From: Rhizobium sp. CCGE 510
GTDB lineage: Bacteria; Pseudomonadota; Alphaproteobacteria; Rhizobiales; Rhizobiaceae
Length of the DNA: 64,000 nt
Assembly: GCF_000292525.1 (NCBI RefSeq)
Contig: NZ_AEYF01000044.1
Span: 62,001 to 126,000 of the forward strand
Direction: 5' to 3'
The stretch's first letter is position 1. Each line of letters starts with the position of its first letter. Shown here piece by piece: positions 35,211 through 44,203 of this stretch. Under the pieces are notes generated by a model. The model did not search any database and was not told where the DNA came from. It worked only from the letters and a program-made list of their open reading frames with translations. Position numbers and translations under genes: made by a program.

Positions 35211-36287
35211 TCAATTGGATCCCGCCTTGGGATCACGCCACAATACCCAACCGAAGTCCTTGTTGTTTGGAGAAGTGCTCAAGAAGAAATGCGAGAACAA
35301 TCCCCTCTCGATCGCAATGCGGGCTAGCTGCCGGAACCCGCTCGGCGTGTAATAGTGAGCGTGAATAGAGTAATTTCGTGCCGCGAGGTCCTCAGGAGTA
35401 TTATAAGGTGCGGTGTAGTGGCACCACTTTTCGTACTTTTCTGGCGTCAGCGACCAGGTGCCTGCTTCATACTCCGAGAGCCAGTCGGCCGGCGTGCTTG
35501 CTGGCTGGCGAAGGTCGAAGCAATAGCGCAGATCAGGTACGACACCCACGACGACACCTGTCGGCTTGAGTTTGCCCGACCAGTTTTCCAATACCCCAAG
35601 TGGATTCATAAGGTGCTCGAAAACATGGTTTGAAAAAATGAAGTCGAGACTGCCTGCAACACAGGATTCGATGCGTTGAGCATCACCTATGATGTAGCGA
35701 GACCACAGTTCCTGCTTTTCCGGGGTAACCTCGATATGTTTTCCGTAATTGCGTAGCCATTCGTCGATGGGTAGTGCCTCCAAGTAGCGCACATCGACAT
35801 TGCTACCTGGTTTGACGAAAGGATTGCTGCCGGGGCCGACTTCAACTCCGGTCCCCTGCAGATAGCCACGTGCGGCAGCACGCGGGTCGAACACTGGACC
35901 TGACCTCAACTCGACAGACTTATTACTCGAATTGGTGATTTCGAGATCATAGCCGCCGACATAACCGATCCAGCTCGGCCACGTGAGCAAGATTGAGCCG
36001 TTTGAATCGACAGTTGCGACCGAGGCCGACTGGCGACCATCGGAGGAACGAACCACAATCTCTATAGGCGAGGAAACACCTTGGCTCGCCACGAGGCTCC
36101 AGCCCAGGTCGCGCGGAAATGTCTCCATTACAACGAACTCGTCAGCCCGCTTCAACCTCAATCGCGCGCCCGGCTGCAGAACTATTCCGCAGTACCAGTG
36201 CGGTTTATCATAACGGAATGGCTCAACGGTCCCGTTAAGAACCTCTACACAGCGATCATTACGTTTGACGATATCGAATAGATTCAC
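35211..36287 (-). CDS. SAM-dependent methyltransferase with N-terminal accessory domain
   Basis: The 358-residue product has a beta-rich first half (about 1-150) that I do not recognise. A methyltransferase-11-type domain follows from about 155, with VEVGPGSNPFV, the acidic strand NVDVRYLEALP, and FIFSNHVFEHLMNPLGVL then VVVGVVPDLRY. It probably methylates a sugar of the surface glycan. The start is a GTG at 36287 with a poor ribosome-binding site, so expression may be low or the start may differ. It is separated from the upstream GT8 gene by 331 bases. Confidence 0.75.
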   Translation of the reverse strand: MNLFDIVKRNDRCVEVLNGTVEPFRYDKPHWYCGIVLQPGARLRLKRADEFVVMETFPRDLGWSLVASQGVSSPIEIVVRSSDGRQSASVATVDSNGSILLTWPSWIGYVGGYDLEITNSSNKSVELRSGPVFDPRAAARGYLQGTGVEVGPGSNPFVKPGSNVDVRYLEALPIDEWLRNYGKHIEVTPEKQELWSRYIIGDAQRIESCVAGSLDFIFSNHVFEHLMNPLGVLENWSGKLKPTGVVVGVVPDLRYCFDLRQPASTPADWLSEYEAGTWSLTPEKYEKWCHYTAPYNTPEDLAARNYSIHAHYYTPSGFRQLARIAIERGLFSHFFLSTSPNNKDFGWVLWRDPKAGSN

Positions 36288-36420
36288 AGGAAATACTCAG
36301 CTTGTAGAATGGGACCTTACCCGTTACCAAAAAGTCCATGTCGTGTGAACGATCCCATAGCAGAGAACCGCACCACCCTGCCCTCAATGAGACTGGTTTC
36401 GCTGCAGGCAATCCCGCAGC

Positions 36421-36618
36421 TCATCCGATGTAGGCAACGCTCAAATGAATTCTTTTGAGCAGAGCAACATTTATAAACTCAAGCACATCAACGACCTTTA
36501 CACGTTCAACTGAACGCGCGGACTCGTAGAGCCACCAATGGTGCTGGTGGGCTGCTCGCGCGAAGAGCGAGGCGCTGAACAGCCGTTCGCAGTCCAGCGC
36601 ATCGAGCCAAAATGGCAT
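36421..36618 (-). CDS. Small ORF of unknown function directly after the GT8 gene
   Basis: A 65-codon frame starts with ATG on the base after the GT8 stop codon, so it could be translated by re-initiation. The product (starts MPFWLDALDCERLF, contains WWLYESARSVERVKVVD) resembles no family I know. It might be the start of a decayed gene, since 36288-36420 downstream is non-coding. Confidence 0.3.
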   Translation of the reverse strand: MPFWLDALDCERLFSASLFARAAHQHHWWLYESARSVERVKVVDVLEFINVALLKRIHLSVAYIG

Positions 36619-37629
36619 TCACCCCCTGATTCGACGCTTCAACGCGCCCAACGCTCCAAGGATGCCACTGCTTGCCGCATGCGCAACGGAAGCAGCCGGC
36701 CCTTTCTCCTTAGCCAGCTTAGCCTCGTAGGCCTTTACCGCAGCGGCCCGCTCGCGAGCCGCGCCGAAGACCGCTTTATGTTTGACAAAACCGGCAGCCG
36801 CATCGATTGCTTCATAGCGCTTGACCTGCTCCGGCGTTATCCGCCGCACCGGCCCTGCTCCAGCGTCCTTGATTTCTTGGATTATCGACGGACGGACATA
36901 GCCGAGGTTAACCTCATCCTCGATCTGGCTTAGCGTCATTGAGCCGTTCTCAAGCATTATCCGAACTTCCTCCAAGAAGAGGTAACCGGTCGGGTTATTG
37001 ACGTAGACCCAAGGCTGCGTGTTCATGTCTGTCCAATGGATCAGTCCGGTCTTGTTGGCATCGTAATGCTCAAGGCTGTTCCATTCGAACGGCACTCCGT
37101 AGTTAATCTCTGACTCATCCAGAATGCACATGTCGTAGAGCAGGTCCTGATAGGTGTACTGCCCATCAAGACCAGCGATGATCTTGACCGGATCCCAATC
37201 AGAAAGGGCCTCGCAATCGAGCAGCATCACCGAGCATTGCTTAACGCGCTTCTTGAGCGCGCCCGGCTTGGATTGCTTCTGCGCCTCATCAGGCAATTCC
37301 TCCTGAATGATTATCTTGGCGGAATTGAACGGTAGATTCCATAGCTCGCGAAAGTCACGAAACACCAGCATGTCAGCGTCAAGGTAAATGGCGCGGCCCT
37401 TATATCCCATCAACTGCGGGATCGCGAAGCGGGCGAACGAGAAACCGGTGCGCTTTCCTTGCCGTATGTCCTTGGGGTCGGGCAGCACCACATCGTCCAT
37501 CGATCGCAACTTGATGTTCATGCTGGTGTGGCGCCTGATCGAATGCTCCAGAACAGGGACAGCGAGAAGCTGTGATCGGTCCGCGCCTACAAATATGTAC
37601 GCTGTATCGTTGTCATTCTCGCTCGTCAT
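36619..37629 (-). CDS. GT8-like glycosyltransferase
   Basis: The 336-residue product opens with TAYIFVGADRSQLLAVPVL and has GRAIYLDADMLVFRDFREL (about 80-100), where D-A-D is the metal/nucleotide-sugar motif of GT-A families such as GT8. A second acidic cluster and LIHWTDMNTQPW follow. The C-terminal 60 residues are helical and Ala/Lys-rich. ATG at 37629 has GGAGA upstream; a longer frame to 37773 lacks a site. It diverges from the methyltransferase at 37860. Confidence 0.8.
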   Translation of the reverse strand: MTSENDNDTAYIFVGADRSQLLAVPVLEHSIRRHTSMNIKLRSMDDVVLPDPKDIRQGKRTGFSFARFAIPQLMGYKGRAIYLDADMLVFRDFRELWNLPFNSAKIIIQEELPDEAQKQSKPGALKKRVKQCSVMLLDCEALSDWDPVKIIAGLDGQYTYQDLLYDMCILDESEINYGVPFEWNSLEHYDANKTGLIHWTDMNTQPWVYVNNPTGYLFLEEVRIMLENGSMTLSQIEDEVNLGYVRPSIIQEIKDAGAGPVRRITPEQVKRYEAIDAAAGFVKHKAVFGAARERAAAVKAYEAKLAKEKGPAASVAHAASSGILGALGALKRRIRG

Positions 37630-37859
37630 GCCTGTCTCCAATTTCGACCTGAAATTAATGCCTCGCGCGGGGGCCTGCTTTTTTCTAGGCGGCTTTGGTG
37701 TCGTAAGCAAGATATTCAACCTTTCGTCCACCGAGCCGATTTGACTGTCGTGGATTTGTACCCACTGCATCATATTGCTGGAGCCCGATCGAACCTGGCC
37801 TAAGCCGGATACTGACTTGAGTAACGGGACCTCATGAGATAGAGAGCGTTCGAAGGAAA

Positions 37860-38762
37860 ATGGAAATGGATGTCTTGAAGAAAATTTTGAGTTCTTTCAG
37901 CGGTGCTTCTGTGAAACGCGGGAGCGGAGCGTATTCCGAGGACGCGGCGCCGGCGCTCGCCGCCCCGCCGAACGCCGAGACAACCGCGCATACATTAGGA
38001 AATGTTGAGATACCCGGTATCGACAATCTTCCTGACGACGAGCTAGAGCGACTGAACAAGTTGCTGCCATGGGCTGCTTTTGTGTTGGATCGCAAGGGGC
38101 GCAAGTTCGGTGTCGCTCACTCCGCCACGAAGCGCAACTTGCCGCAGGCAATGCCCGATCCCCGCATCGTCGAGCTTGATCGGCGCATTCCGCTGCGCGA
38201 TCTCACCGTCTTTGAGATCGGCTGCTTCGAGGGCATTCACACGGCCGCGCTGGCGATGCATGCCAAGCACGTACTGGCCTGCGACAGTCGGATCGAGAAC
38301 GTCGTCAAAACGATCGTGCGCTGTGCCATGTACGGCACGTCTGCCCACATATTCCGCTGGGATGCGGAGGGGAATTTGCCAGTTGGCGTGTCGCTTAATT
38401 GCGATGTATTGCACCACGTGGGCGTACTCTATCATCTGACAGATCCAGTAGGACATCTGAAGACGCTTTTGCCGCACGTGCGCAAAGGAATCATGCTCGA
38501 TACACAGATCGCGCCGGAAGATGCCCAGAGCCTGACCTATGAGGCCGGTGGACGGACATACCGATATCATCATTATCGAGAGGCCGGCCGTAATGCGCCC
38601 TTCGCTGGTATGCTCGATCACGCCAAATGGATGTTTAAGGACGACTTGCTCGCGCTGTTAAGTGAGGCTGGCTTCGACTCGATTGATGTAGCCAATTTCG
38701 AGATACAACGTAACGGCCCACGAATCCTCATATACGCAACCCGTAGCGACAGCGATCGCTGA
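37860..38762 (+). CDS. SAM-dependent methyltransferase (CmoB/DUF1698-like core)
   Basis: The 300-residue product has a variable N-terminal 90 residues, then the SAM motif VFEIGCFEGIHTAALAM (about 115-131), HVLACDSR, and CDVLHHVGVLYHLTDPVGHL (about 180-200), the D-x-x-x-x-x-G-V-L-Y-H pattern of CmoB-like methyltransferases. In a polysaccharide locus its substrate is probably a sugar or lipid-linked glycan. It opens the rightward gene series that continues with wzm and wzt; ATG at 37866 is an alternative start. Confidence 0.8.
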   Translation: MEMDVLKKILSSFSGASVKRGSGAYSEDAAPALAAPPNAETTAHTLGNVEIPGIDNLPDDELERLNKLLPWAAFVLDRKGRKFGVAHSATKRNLPQAMPDPRIVELDRRIPLRDLTVFEIGCFEGIHTAALAMHAKHVLACDSRIENVVKTIVRCAMYGTSAHIFRWDAEGNLPVGVSLNCDVLHHVGVLYHLTDPVGHLKTLLPHVRKGIMLDTQIAPEDAQSLTYEAGGRTYRYHHYREAGRNAPFAGMLDHAKWMFKDDLLALLSEAGFDSIDVANFEIQRNGPRILIYATRSDSDR

Positions 38763-38831
38763 CAACGAGAGCGAAGGGTGCGTGCAACTGGTGCACAGCG
38801 TAGATTCAGGCGATGAGAGGTCGTCCGAGCA

Positions 38832-39632
38832 ATGAGACAAACAATCCGCGGGATAACACGCAACGCCCGACTGGCGTGGGATCTCGCATATCGCGATATC
38901 GCCGCTCGTTATGGTAATTCCATCGGCGGTCCTTTCTGGCTTATCATCACCCCCGTGAGCTTCGCGGGGATCTATTGGCTTGTGTTCGCATACTTCTTGC
39001 GCCTCAAATGGCTGGACCCTGCAACGGGAGCAGAGGTACCTTACCTCGTGCCGCTATTTGCTGGGCTGGCGACTTATCTTCTGCTCAACGACGTAATCAT
39101 GTCCTCGCTGTCGACTTTCAGGCAAAAAAGAGAATATGTGAGGCGAGCAGCAGTTCCTATATGGGTGCTTTGGCTCTCGATGATCATGAGAGTTGCTGTC
39201 AGCTCGACCGTGAATTTCTTGGTGCTGGCTGCAATGGCCCTTATCGCCGGGCTTATTACGGTGAAGTCGCTGGCTGCGATTCCGCAGGCGCTGCTTTTGG
39301 TGATGGTCGCAGCTATTGCGATTTCGCTCTTTCTATCGTTGCTCGGTCCGTTTTTCAAAGATCTCGACGAGCTCTCACGTATCCTCTTGCGAGTGTTGTT
39401 CTACACCTCGCCGATTACCTATCCGCTGACCACTGTACCGGAGCGTTTCGTTGGTTATCTGTGGGCCAATCCGCTGACTATTCTGGTCGAGGCCGTCCGC
39501 AATTCCTTCGTTTTCGGGTTGGCACCATCACCTTTGTCTTACGTCGTCGTGCTTGTTTCTTCTCTGGCACTTTTTGGGGTGGGAATTTGGCTATACTCGC
39601 GACTGAAGGGACCGATCGTCGATGTCGTCTGA
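38832..39632 (+). CDS. wzm: O-antigen/polysaccharide ABC exporter permease
   Basis: The 266-residue product has six predicted helices and the ABC-2 pattern. It starts with LAWDLAYRDIAARYGNSIGGPFWL (D-x-x-x-R-Y, about 13-35, quoted in parts: RDIAARYGNS), and the last third has FYTSPITYPLTTVPERF and NPLTILVEAVRNSF. Wzm forms the inner-membrane channel that moves the finished lipid-linked polymer to the periplasm. It overlaps wzt by 11 bases. Confidence 0.93.
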   Translation: MRQTIRGITRNARLAWDLAYRDIAARYGNSIGGPFWLIITPVSFAGIYWLVFAYFLRLKWLDPATGAEVPYLVPLFAGLATYLLLNDVIMSSLSTFRQKREYVRRAAVPIWVLWLSMIMRVAVSSTVNFLVLAAMALIAGLITVKSLAAIPQALLLVMVAAIAISLFLSLLGPFFKDLDELSRILLRVLFYTSPITYPLTTVPERFVGYLWANPLTILVEAVRNSFVFGLAPSPLSYVVVLVSSLALFGVGIWLYSRLKGPIVDVV

Positions 39633-40857
39633 TCTGCTTCTGGAGGCCCGCGGTGTCTCCAAGTCATACTCCATGTCGCTGTCGCCGCGCGAGCGATTCT
39701 TCGAGGCAGTGTTTGGCTGGACACCAGACAAGCCGCACCATGTGGTGTTGGACAATATCGACATCGAGGTTCGGCGGGGTGAAACGCTGGGCATTATGGG
39801 CCGCAACGGTGCTGGCAAGACGACGCTCCTTGGCATTCTCGGCAACGTTATTGAGCCATCTTCAGGTAGTTCCATCACCCGCCACGGCACTATCGCTGTT
39901 CTGCTCGCTGTGGGAGCCGGCTTCAATCCACAATTCACCGGACGCCAGAATGCCGAACTGTTCTGCAGCCTGATGGGTCTCAGCAGCGCCGAGACCGCGG
40001 CACGCATGGGCGCCATAATCGCTTTTGCCGAGCTTGATGATTATTTCGACATGCCACTCAGAACGTACTCGTCGGGCATGATGGCGCGCCTCGGCTTTGC
40101 TTGTGCGATCCATGTGGACGCCGACATTGTCATCATCGACGAGACGTTGGCGGTTGGTGACGCCAACTTCCGCGTCAGGTGTTACGACCGCATCCAGCAA
40201 ATGCAGCGCAACGGCCAGACATTCCTGCTCGTCAGCCACAGCCCTAACCTAGTCGCTAACTTCTGCACGCGCACGATTGTTATCGAGAAGGGACGCAAGG
40301 TGTTTGATGGGCCTCCCCTGGATGGCCTCAACGTGTACAAGGATATTCGCGAGAACCTCGCAGCCGGCAAGAAGTCGCTCCCGAGCGGTGGCGGCTCTGA
40401 CCTCGTGGCACCGAAGCTGCGGCTTGAAAATGTACGCTTCAACGAGGTAACAGGCCGAGACGGCGTGAAACGCGGCAGTTTGACCTGTGACCTCCTCTCA
40501 GAGGCCACTGTCCCAAATCCGGTGGTTAGCTTCGGCATACGCAATCAGGAAGGGATAGTGATTTGCAGCTACGACAGCGAGCATGACACAACTCAACTGA
40601 AACCAATGTCGACCGGCGACCGAACGTCGCTTGTGTTCGAGTTTAAGAACATCCTGCTTGCTGGAGCTTATTTTATCAGTGCCCGCGTGGCTGAGCAGGT
40701 GGGCGATGTGACACTAACCCTCGGCACCCACCACAACATCGCTCGTTTCGATATTGTTGGTAAAGGGACGAACTCCGGGCTAGTTGATCTTAGCGCAACA
40801 CTGACTACGGCCACTCCATCGCTCAATGACAGCGCTCCTGAGGTAGCAATTCGATGA
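39622..40857 (+). CDS. wzt: O-antigen/polysaccharide ABC exporter ATPase with C-terminal carbohydrate-binding domain
   Basis: The 411-residue product has Walker A GRNGAGKTT (residues 60-68), an H-G-like TISVLL equivalent TIAVLLAVGAGF, signature YSSGMMARLGFA and Walker B DIVIIDETLAVGD. After about residue 250 a beta-rich Wzt_C domain (about 275-400) follows. In E. coli O8/O9a this domain recognises the terminal modification of the polymer, such as a methyl group. That fits the methyltransferases around it and suggests a capped O-polysaccharide. Confidence 0.94.
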   Translation: MSSDLLLEARGVSKSYSMSLSPRERFFEAVFGWTPDKPHHVVLDNIDIEVRRGETLGIMGRNGAGKTTLLGILGNVIEPSSGSSITRHGTIAVLLAVGAGFNPQFTGRQNAELFCSLMGLSSAETAARMGAIIAFAELDDYFDMPLRTYSSGMMARLGFACAIHVDADIVIIDETLAVGDANFRVRCYDRIQQMQRNGQTFLLVSHSPNLVANFCTRTIVIEKGRKVFDGPPLDGLNVYKDIRENLAAGKKSLPSGGGSDLVAPKLRLENVRFNEVTGRDGVKRGSLTCDLLSEATVPNPVVSFGIRNQEGIVICSYDSEHDTTQLKPMSTGDRTSLVFEFKNILLAGAYFISARVAEQVGDVTLTLGTHHNIARFDIVGKGTNSGLVDLSATLTTATPSLNDSAPEVAIR

Positions 40858-41609
40858 CAACGACAACGACTGCTCAACGGCCCCAAAAACGGCCGGCAGT
40901 ATACAGCGTACGGCAGGAACTTCCCCACAATCGCCCTTACGACCTATACTATGCGGAGAAAGTCCCTCTGCTTCAGGTCTTTGAAAAGGCTGTGCTGGCT
41001 TGGGACAACCGCTCACGTTCGGGCATATTGCGAAATCTGGTCCGATCAGTTGGTGTCGGGAAACCAATGCAAGCTGCAGAATGCGGCGTCTACCGTGGGC
41101 ACTCGCTGGTGGCGTGTCTGCGGATCGCGCGAGATCTGCGCGTGCCGGTCAACTTCATTGGGCTCGATAGCTTTGCAGGCCTACCATCGCTGGTCGAAGA
41201 GGACCTCAAGGTGGCGCCTGAAAATGCACCATACCGAAACAAAGTACTATTTGACGATACCTCGTTCGAGGCCGTCAATGAACTCGTCACATCTGCCGGT
41301 TTCGCTGACCGTGCCAAGTTGATTCGAGGCTTTTTCGTCGACACCTTGCCGACACTTCCTGAGACCCGTTACGACTTTGTCAATATCGACTGCGATCTGT
41401 ATGCGCCGCACATCGAGTGCCTAGAATACTTCTACCCTAAGATGAATGCTGGCGGCATTATTTTCTTCGACGACTATCACTCTCGCGATTTTCCGATGGC
41501 CAAAAGCGCTATCGATAAATTTCTAGAGGACAAACCAGAAACTCTCCTACATCTGCGGTTCGGGCCAGAGGGTACCAACCACACCAAGTGCTACATCGAG
41601 AAGCTGTAG
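40854..41609 (+). CDS. TylF/MycF-type macrocin O-methyltransferase-like enzyme
   Basis: The 251-residue product has the TylF family layout: AECGVYRGHSLVA (SAM site, about 75-87), FIGLDSFAGLPS (about 105-116), and DFVNIDCDLYAPHIECLEYFYP then GGIIFFDDYHS, with the metal-binding Asp residues. Relatives methylate sugar hydroxyls. It overlaps the wzt stop by 4 bases, so it is made together with the exporter and is the best candidate for the enzyme that caps or methylates the exported chain. Confidence 0.85.
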   Translation: MTTTTTAQRPQKRPAVYSVRQELPHNRPYDLYYAEKVPLLQVFEKAVLAWDNRSRSGILRNLVRSVGVGKPMQAAECGVYRGHSLVACLRIARDLRVPVNFIGLDSFAGLPSLVEEDLKVAPENAPYRNKVLFDDTSFEAVNELVTSAGFADRAKLIRGFFVDTLPTLPETRYDFVNIDCDLYAPHIECLEYFYPKMNAGGIIFFDDYHSRDFPMAKSAIDKFLEDKPETLLHLRFGPEGTNHTKCYIEKL

Positions 41610-41627
41610 CGGAGGAAGCAAGACCGC

Positions 41628-42125
41628 ATGTCGCAGAGCTTAATTGTTGATCCAACCGCTCGCATTGACGAGCGCGCTGTCATTGACGCGGGCGGCGGTA
41701 GTGTTTCAATAGGGCGTAAGACCACAATCGCCTCTTTCGCGATGATCCTCGCACATGGAGGCGACATTGAGATTGGCGAGTTCTGCAGCGTCAACCCATT
41801 CTGCGTATTATACGGTCATGGTGGTCTGCGAATTGGGAACTATGTGCGCATCGCCACACATACCGTGATAATTCCGGCAAACCATGTCTTCGACGACCCC
41901 GATACTCCCATAACAAATCAGGGATTGACCAAGCTCGGCATCACGATCGGAGATGATGTTTGGATCGGTGCTGGAGCTCGAATTCTCGACGGTGTGACGA
42001 TTGGGACCGGTGCGGTTATCGGTGCAGGGGCTGTCGTCACACAGAATGTGCCTGAGCGGGCCATTTTCGCCGGTGTTCCCGCTCGCAAGCTCGGAGAACG
42101 TGGCACGAAGCCGTCTACGACTTAG
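41628..42125 (+). CDS. Hexapeptide-repeat acyltransferase
   Basis: The 165-residue product is built of left-handed beta-helix hexapeptides: GGGSVSIGRKTTIAS, GDIEIGEFCSVN, GGLRIGNYVRIATHTVIIPANH, and a C-terminal run ITIGDDVWIGAGARILDG followed by G-T-G-A-V-I-G-A-G. The His in ANHVF is the likely catalytic base. Members O-acetylate sugars using acetyl-CoA. It follows the methyltransferase by 18 bases. Confidence 0.88.
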   Translation: MSQSLIVDPTARIDERAVIDAGGGSVSIGRKTTIASFAMILAHGGDIEIGEFCSVNPFCVLYGHGGLRIGNYVRIATHTVIIPANHVFDDPDTPITNQGLTKLGITIGDDVWIGAGARILDGVTIGTGAVIGAGAVVTQNVPERAIFAGVPARKLGERGTKPSTT

Positions 42126-42181
42126 CAAGTTACCCAGTGTAGCATCAACGGCAAGTGAGGCCGCAACCTCGGGGAGTATCC

Positions 42182-44203
42182 ATGTGGCCGAAACGATGGA
42201 AAAATGGGGTCGCAGAGAAGACGGTGAATGGTGTATCTCGGCAATTGCGCATCGCTGTTTTAGCGCGTGGTATCGAAAAGGGAAGCGTGCGCGTCCTGCG
42301 TCGAGCACTCTGGCCCGCCTCAGTATGGCAGGCGGCTGGTTATCGAGTTGACCTCCTTTTAACTCCACCGTCACGAACCCGGCTGAAGCGCTACGCTGCA
42401 CTCGTCATGATTGATCCCGCTCGCATCGATGAACTAAATTGCTGCGACGAAGCGGTCGAACTCGGCTTGGCGCTCATTGTCGACGTCAGTATGCCTGAAG
42501 GGGCCTCACCTGGCAGCCAGAACCGGTCAAGCGCAATTTCAGCGATCACACGCAATTGCTTGGCGCTGGCAACGATCGTGACAACGAGATCGCACGCAGA
42601 GGCTGAAGAGCTCGCGAGTCTTGTACCTACTGACGTTCAGACTCTGGCCCTTGCCGATCCGCCGGAGGATACCGTTCCCCAGGCCCAGTTGTTAAACGCT
42701 TTCCGAGGCGATCTGCGCCGCGCGAGGGTGCGCGACCTTCTTTCATCTCTGCCACAGCGCTGGCTGTCGCCGCGAAGTCCTCTCGCAGCCCCATGGCGCA
42801 TGTTCAATATGGCCCGCTCGATTCCACTCTCGTGGTGGCTGACACGCGTACCCCGCGCGGTGGCAGAACGGCTTGCAGCGCGATTTAGGTCCATTGCAGT
42901 TAGTCCATCCCGGATATCTCCTAAGAAGGAACCGAGCCAGACATCGAAAGCAGCGCAACATAGTGTCGCGACTATGCCCACCACAGATGCAAGCCGGGAA
43001 ATCGCGTCACGCACTGACCGGGCGACGAGTGCTCAGCAATGGGCCGGCATTGTCGAACAGGCCCTGCAGCAGGCTGCTAAGGCCAGTCTGAAAGGGACGC
43101 CCCTGCGTGTGAACGTCCTGGTTCTGATGGACCTGATCCAGGATCTCGATGTGATCCTGCCAATTGTGGAGCGCATGCGAACCGACCGACGCTTCGCAGT
43201 GACAGTCGCAATTACGGACTGGCTCGACAAGGTTTCTCCACGTGTCTCACGCGAATTGCTCGGCCGCTCCATGGTCCCGCTAGTCATAACAAAGAAGGAC
43301 GCTATCTCGGGGCTAGAGCCTGATCTTACCAGGGTAAATGCGGTGATCACCGCGTGTGAAACCAACCATCCCGCCCATCGCGTACCCCACGCAGTGGTGC
43401 GCCGGGCCAACAATCGCGCCATTTCGACTTACACGCTGCAGCACGGGCTGGAGAATGTCGGGCTGACCTATTTCGAGCCCTACCCCGATCACGACGGCCC
43501 CATCGAGATAGCCTCCTCGACCATCCTGACCTGGGGTCCGGTCGAAAAGCTACCCGCAGAGGTAAGCCCGACGATGCGGGCACGCTGTTTCGCCGTCGGG
43601 ACACCAAAGCCGCCGCAATCTCCACGGGTGGAGCTGCCTCTTCATCGCCAAGCCGGTCCCGTGGTGGCCGTGTTTGAGAACCTGCATTGGGAGCGCTATT
43701 CCGATAGCTATCGCGAGGCATTCATCCAAGACCTCCGCCAGGTCGCGGCAGCGCGTCCGGCAATGACATTCCTGTTAAAGCCGCACCACGCTGGCAGGTA
43801 TCTAGCTAAAAACAGCCACCTGCTGGTGGATGCGCCTGCCAACATCGTTTTGGCCGATCCCACAGTGCCGCCCTGGGAGGCCTATACGGCGAGCGCGATT
43901 ATCGGCTCTGTCGACGCGGTGATCACAACGCCGTCTACGGTAGCGCTCGATGCCGCCCTTGCGGTTCACCCCGTCGCCGTTGCTGGCTATGGCATGACGT
44001 TGCCAGTCTATGAACCGTTGCCAATTTTGACGAGCGCTGGTAGCTGGCTGAGCTTCATCGACGGGGTTGGCGCCGCATCAAGTGATCTGCAGTCTCGTCT
44101 CAGAGAATTTCGTATGCGACATGTAATCGAGGGCGATGCTGTTGGCCGTATCCTCGACAGAATCGCTTCAGACGTGGGTCGCACTAGCGAGGGGAAAGGG
44201 TGA
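42182..44203 (+). CDS. Large cytoplasmic glycosyl/polyol-phosphate transferase-like protein, 673 aa
   Basis: The N-terminal 290 residues are not recognised; the stretch 210-290 is Ser/Arg-rich and looks like a linker. The C-terminal 370 residues resemble CDP-glycerol glycerophosphotransferase / capsule-type GT-B enzymes: VNVLVLMDLIQDLDVI, the TYTLQHGLENVGL segment (Q-H-G), FLLKPHHAGRYL, and VDAVITTPSTVALDAALA. ATG at 42182 has GGGGAG upstream. It overlaps the next glycosyltransferase gene by 4 bases. The transferred group is unknown. Confidence 0.65.
   Translation: MWPKRWKNGVAEKTVNGVSRQLRIAVLARGIEKGSVRVLRRALWPASVWQAAGYRVDLLLTPPSRTRLKRYAALVMIDPARIDELNCCDEAVELGLALIVDVSMPEGASPGSQNRSSAISAITRNCLALATIVTTRSHAEAEELASLVPTDVQTLALADPPEDTVPQAQLLNAFRGDLRRARVRDLLSSLPQRWLSPRSPLAAPWRMFNMARSIPLSWWLTRVPRAVAERLAARFRSIAVSPSRISPKKEPSQTSKAAQHSVATMPTTDASREIASRTDRATSAQQWAGIVEQALQQAAKASLKGTPLRVNVLVLMDLIQDLDVILPIVERMRTDRRFAVTVAITDWLDKVSPRVSRELLGRSMVPLVITKKDAISGLEPDLTRVNAVITACETNHPAHRVPHAVVRRANNRAISTYTLQHGLENVGLTYFEPYPDHDGPIEIASSTILTWGPVEKLPAEVSPTMRARCFAVGTPKPPQSPRVELPLHRQAGPVVAVFENLHWERYSDSYREAFIQDLRQVAAARPAMTFLLKPHHAGRYLAKNSHLLVDAPANIVLADPTVPPWEAYTASAIIGSVDAVITTPSTVALDAALAVHPVAVAGYGMTLPVYEPLPILTSAGSWLSFIDGVGAASSDLQSRLREFRMRHVIEGDAVGRILDRIASDVGRTSEGKG

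Noticed and set aside
34975..35214. 79-codon minus-strand frame between a glycosyltransferase and a methyltransferase gene
   Set aside because: No family resemblance and no convincing ribosome-binding site; it may be chance.
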